The notes beneath the pieces are model-generated. The model did not search any database. It was not told where the DNA came from and saw only the letters and a program-made list of their open reading frames with translations. DNA of 64,000 bases from G963692885 sp964658655 (GTDB taxonomy: Bacteria > Acidobacteriota > Terriglobia > Terriglobales > Acidobacteriaceae): positions 142,649-206,648 of the forward strand of contig CAZZZL010000001.1 of NCBI GenBank assembly GCA_964658655.1, in the 5' to 3' direction. Shown here in pieces: positions 61,856 to 64,000 of this stretch. The position numbers and the translations under genes were made by a program. Each line of letters opens with the position of its first letter. Position 1 is the first letter of the stretch.

Positions 61856-62926
61856 CTAGTGTTCAGCGTGCAGGATACGGTCAGAGAGCTGTGCGATATA
61901 CGAGACCGTGTTGATGGTTTCCTGGTAATGAATGCGCGTGTGCGCCAGTACGGCCACCGTTCCCAGGCTGTTTGCACCGAGCCGCGCACCGGTGCCGATC
62001 AGCACCAGGTCCTGCATTTCGGGCATCGCCTCTTCCAGGCCCACGACGACGCGGACGGCCTGCTGCCGCGCGTCGACGTACGCAGTCAACAGGTCGACGA
62101 GTCGCTGCTTTTCTTCGAGAGCAGCGAGCAGCTGCCGCAGGCGATCACGATCTACCCGGCCATCGATCAGGTTGGCCACGCCTTCTACATACACCAGCAT
62201 CTCGGCTGCCGGTTGACGATCGAGCGCGCCCTGCCGGTAGAGATCCTCAATCGAGCGCATCAGCTTGTCGTATTCCGAACGGTCCTGGTCGATCCGGCGG
62301 GCCACCTCTGTGCGGATTCGCTCGAACATCCAGCCGCGATAGTTCTGATTCAGAAATGCGGCCGCAGCCTCAAGCTCCGACGCACTCAGGTCGCGCTCCA
62401 TCTGCAGGACACGATCCAGGACCGAGCCGGATTTCGTCACCATAACCGCGAGCACACGCCGCGGCGCCAACAGTGTGAAGTGAATATGCTCGAGCTGTCC
62501 CGCTTCGCCGCGTACGATCGCAGCCAATCCCACGCCGCTTGAGACCAATGCGAGCACATGCGATGTTCGCTCGAGAAACTGCTCACGGCTGGTGACGCCG
62601 GTGAAGCAGTCGTCGATCTGCTCGCGTAACTCGGTGCTGATAGGCGCGGGTGTGACGTGCGGCTTGCCCGAAAGCTGTTCCACGTAAAGACGAAAAGCTT
62701 TCGCCGTAGGTGTCCGTCCGGCCGAAGTATGTGATTGCTCGAGGAACCCCGCTTCGCCCAGCGCTACCATCACATTGCGAATCGTGGCCGAACTCATGCC
62801 CTCGTAACTGGCGTACATGCGCGCAACGGCCTGCGAGGCCACCGGCTCGCCAGTGGCAATATACATGTCGATGATGGCGGTCAGTACCAGCCGCTCCCGC
62901 CGCCCGATTCTGAGCTCGGACACCAT
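61856..62926 (-). CDS. hrcA: Heat-inducible transcription repressor HrcA
   Basis: This 356-residue repressor of heat-shock genes in many bacteria has an N-terminal winged helix (LTAIIDMYIATGEPVASQAVARMYASYEGMSSATIRNVMVALGEAGFLEQSHTSAGRTPT) and a GAF-like and insertion domain (SSGVGLAAIVRGEAGQLEHIHF; SNSLG-like GARLGANSLGTVAVLAHTRIHYQ). GGAG lies five bases before the ATG. No consensus CIRCE operator was seen upstream; two imperfect palindromes are there instead. Confidence 0.95.
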   Translation of the reverse strand: MVSELRIGRRERLVLTAIIDMYIATGEPVASQAVARMYASYEGMSSATIRNVMVALGEAGFLEQSHTSAGRTPTAKAFRLYVEQLSGKPHVTPAPISTELREQIDDCFTGVTSREQFLERTSHVLALVSSGVGLAAIVRGEAGQLEHIHFTLLAPRRVLAVMVTKSGSVLDRVLQMERDLSASELEAAAAFLNQNYRGWMFERIRTEVARRIDQDRSEYDKLMRSIEDLYRQGALDRQPAAEMLVYVEGVANLIDGRVDRDRLRQLLAALEEKQRLVDLLTAYVDARQQAVRVVVGLEEAMPEMQDLVLIGTGARLGANSLGTVAVLAHTRIHYQETINTVSYIAQLSDRILHAEH

Positions 62927-62946
62927 CGCTCCATTCGCCGTCGACT

Positions 62947-63004
62947 GGCTAACTCTTGTAAATTGAAAAGTTTAGCCGTAACGGCCGAGAGAATAACTGT
63001 TCTC
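62947..63004 (-). promoter_or_regulatory. Two palindromic sites upstream of hrcA
   Basis: Site 1 has outer arms GGCTAA (62947-62952) and TTAGCC (62972-62977), extended inward with gaps. Site 2 is GAGAA-taactg-TTCTC at 62989-63004, resembling a GAAT-N4-GTTC box. Neither matches CIRCE (TTAGCACTC-N9-GAGTGCTAA). They may be operators, but binding factors are unknown. Confidence 0.3.
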
Positions 63005-63120
63005 AGTTTAAGGAGCCAGAGTGCCGAAAGTCAAGCAGAGATGGGTTTCCGACCGCACACCGCCGTCGTCAGATGGACACTTCAGCGGCGATTATTCGGG
63101 CGATACTGAGCCAGGGTCGC

Positions 63121-63966
63121 TCAGCTGATCTCGAAGACGTCTGTCTCCTGTGCGCGCTGCTTCTCTGCGCCGGCCGCGAGCAGCCTGGCGATCTTAAAAA
63201 ACTGTGCGCCGGCAACAGACGTTTCTCCACCCAGCGCTACCGGCAGACCGCGATCGCCACCTTGCCGCACATTGGGATCAAGCTCGATCGAGCCAAGGAA
63301 CGGCAGCTTGAATTGTTTCGCTGTCCGCTCTGCTCCGCCTTTCGAGAAAATATCGATCTCTTGATGACAATGCGGACATGTGAAGTGGCTCATATTCTCG
63401 ACAATGCCGAGGATTTCGACATTCACCTGATGGAACATCTCGAGCGCTTTGCGCGCATCCTGAAGCGCGACATCCGATGGCGTCGAGACGACGACTGCGC
63501 CGGTCAGCGGCACTGTCTGCACCAGCGAGATGACGATGTCGCCCGTGCCCGGCGGAAGATCGATAATGAGGTAGTCCAGTTCGCCCCACTCCACCTGTTG
63601 CAGAAATTGCCGGATGATTTGGTGCAGCATGGGGCCGCGCATGACCAGCGGCTTGTCGCCGGGCGAGAGCAGTCCGACTGAAATCACCTTTACGCCATGG
63701 GCCTCGATGGGCTCGATACGATTGCCTTCCAGCACGCGCGGCTGCTGCGAACTGCCCATCATCAGCGGGACGTTCGGGCCGTAGATATCTGCATCGATCA
63801 GTCCCACTCGATTGCCCAGTTTGGCGAGTGCGATCGCGACATTGACGGCAACCGTGGTTTTGCCTACGCCGCCCTTGCCTGAGCCAATCGCGATGATGGA
63901 GCTGACGCCTGCAAGCGGCTTGGGCTGCGGTGCTTCCGACGGCGAATGTGGGTGCGAGTGTGCCAT
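63121..63966 (-). CDS. mrp: Mrp/NBP35-family iron-sulfur carrier ATPase
   Basis: This 281-residue P-loop protein binds and transfers Fe-S clusters to apoproteins. The Walker A is GSGKGGVGKTTV at residues 28-39 (deviant type, with the first signature lysine), DADIYGPNVPLMMG and IIDLPPGTGDIVISL follow, and the C-terminal CPHC motif is the cluster site. The N-terminal MIP18/DUF59 domain found in longer members is absent. GGAGAA precedes the ATG. It would serve iron-sulfur proteins such as sdaA, queE and the radical SAM enzyme. Confidence 0.94.
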   Translation of the reverse strand: MAHSHPHSPSEAPQPKPLAGVSSIIAIGSGKGGVGKTTVAVNVAIALAKLGNRVGLIDADIYGPNVPLMMGSSQQPRVLEGNRIEPIEAHGVKVISVGLLSPGDKPLVMRGPMLHQIIRQFLQQVEWGELDYLIIDLPPGTGDIVISLVQTVPLTGAVVVSTPSDVALQDARKALEMFHQVNVEILGIVENMSHFTCPHCHQEIDIFSKGGAERTAKQFKLPFLGSIELDPNVRQGGDRGLPVALGGETSVAGAQFFKIARLLAAGAEKQRAQETDVFEIS

Positions 63967-64000
63967 TTAGACCTGTTCTCCTTCTATCTCTTGTACTGCC

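Noticed and set aside
62927..63010. CIRCE operator before hrcA
   Set aside because: Only imperfect palindromes with other sequences are present; I report them as undefined sites instead.

Overview
The window looks like a chromosomal segment from an Acidobacteriota member of the class Terriglobia (Granulicella/Edaphobacter/Terriglobus-like). The evidence is moderately high GC, dense gene packing, an LPS core pathway (so a Gram-negative envelope), and several small proteins of types I associate with acidobacterial genomes, including an omega-like protein beside rho and a short protein with an MSAEGRKRIAEAQ tail. No phage, plasmid, insertion sequence or CRISPR array is visible. Most of the window is core or conserved accessory chromosome. 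All family assignments come from reading motifs; no database search was run.

Layout. 1-2.3 kb: an ArsR-type regulator overlapping an SRPBCC-like gene cut by the window edge, a quinone oxidoreductase, a decayed TetR tail and a cupin. 2.3-9.2 kb (+): birA, coaX, an unknown gene, an RlmC/RlmD/TrmA-type m5U methyltransferase, comEC and a small unknown. 9.2-14.2 kb (-): an envelope operon waaA-lpxK-GT9-ICMT-like-DUF3108. 14.2-18.2 kb: a secreted protein, a B12-binding radical SAM enzyme with a hairpin-rich leader, queE-queD and a small membrane protein. 18.2-25.1 kb: a DinG-like helicase, der, a two-gene ABC exporter between two direct-repeat elements, and a sugar-phosphate mutarotase. 25.1-28.9 kb: ku-ligD, a two-gene non-homologous end-joining system.

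29-41.8 kb is an exopolysaccharide locus: WecG/TagA-type, GT2 and three GT4 glycosyltransferases, a UDP-sugar dehydrogenase, an O-antigen ligase/polymerase, a Wza-type export protein, a Wzc-type tyrosine autokinase and a Wzx-type flippase. Together these form a Wzx/Wzy-type assembly line. The initiating undecaprenyl-phosphate sugar-phosphate transferase is not in the window. 41.9-47.4 kb: dut with a small basic protein, then otsB-otsA converging on treZ, and a YCII-like protein. 47.5-49.6 kb: tRNA-Ala(CGC), a secreted unknown and an alanyl-tRNA editing protein. 49.7-56.6 kb: a flavin-binding stress protein, a formate/nitrite channel, a 37-residue membrane peptide, rho, an omega-like protein, comM and sdaA. 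56.6-64 kb: a thiolase, a CPBP protease, a complete transcription unit for a 25-residue lysine-rich peptide, rsmE, the hrcA-grpE-dnaJ heat-shock cluster, and an Mrp-type ATPase.

The least explained signals are the 25-residue lysine-rich peptide with its own consensus promoter and terminator (58.8-59.0 kb), the folded leader of the radical SAM gene (16.54-16.68 kb), and a family of stop-codon-abutting repeats whose hairpin arms change together (21.87, 23.97 and possibly 56.58 kb). I found no clearly new multi-gene system.
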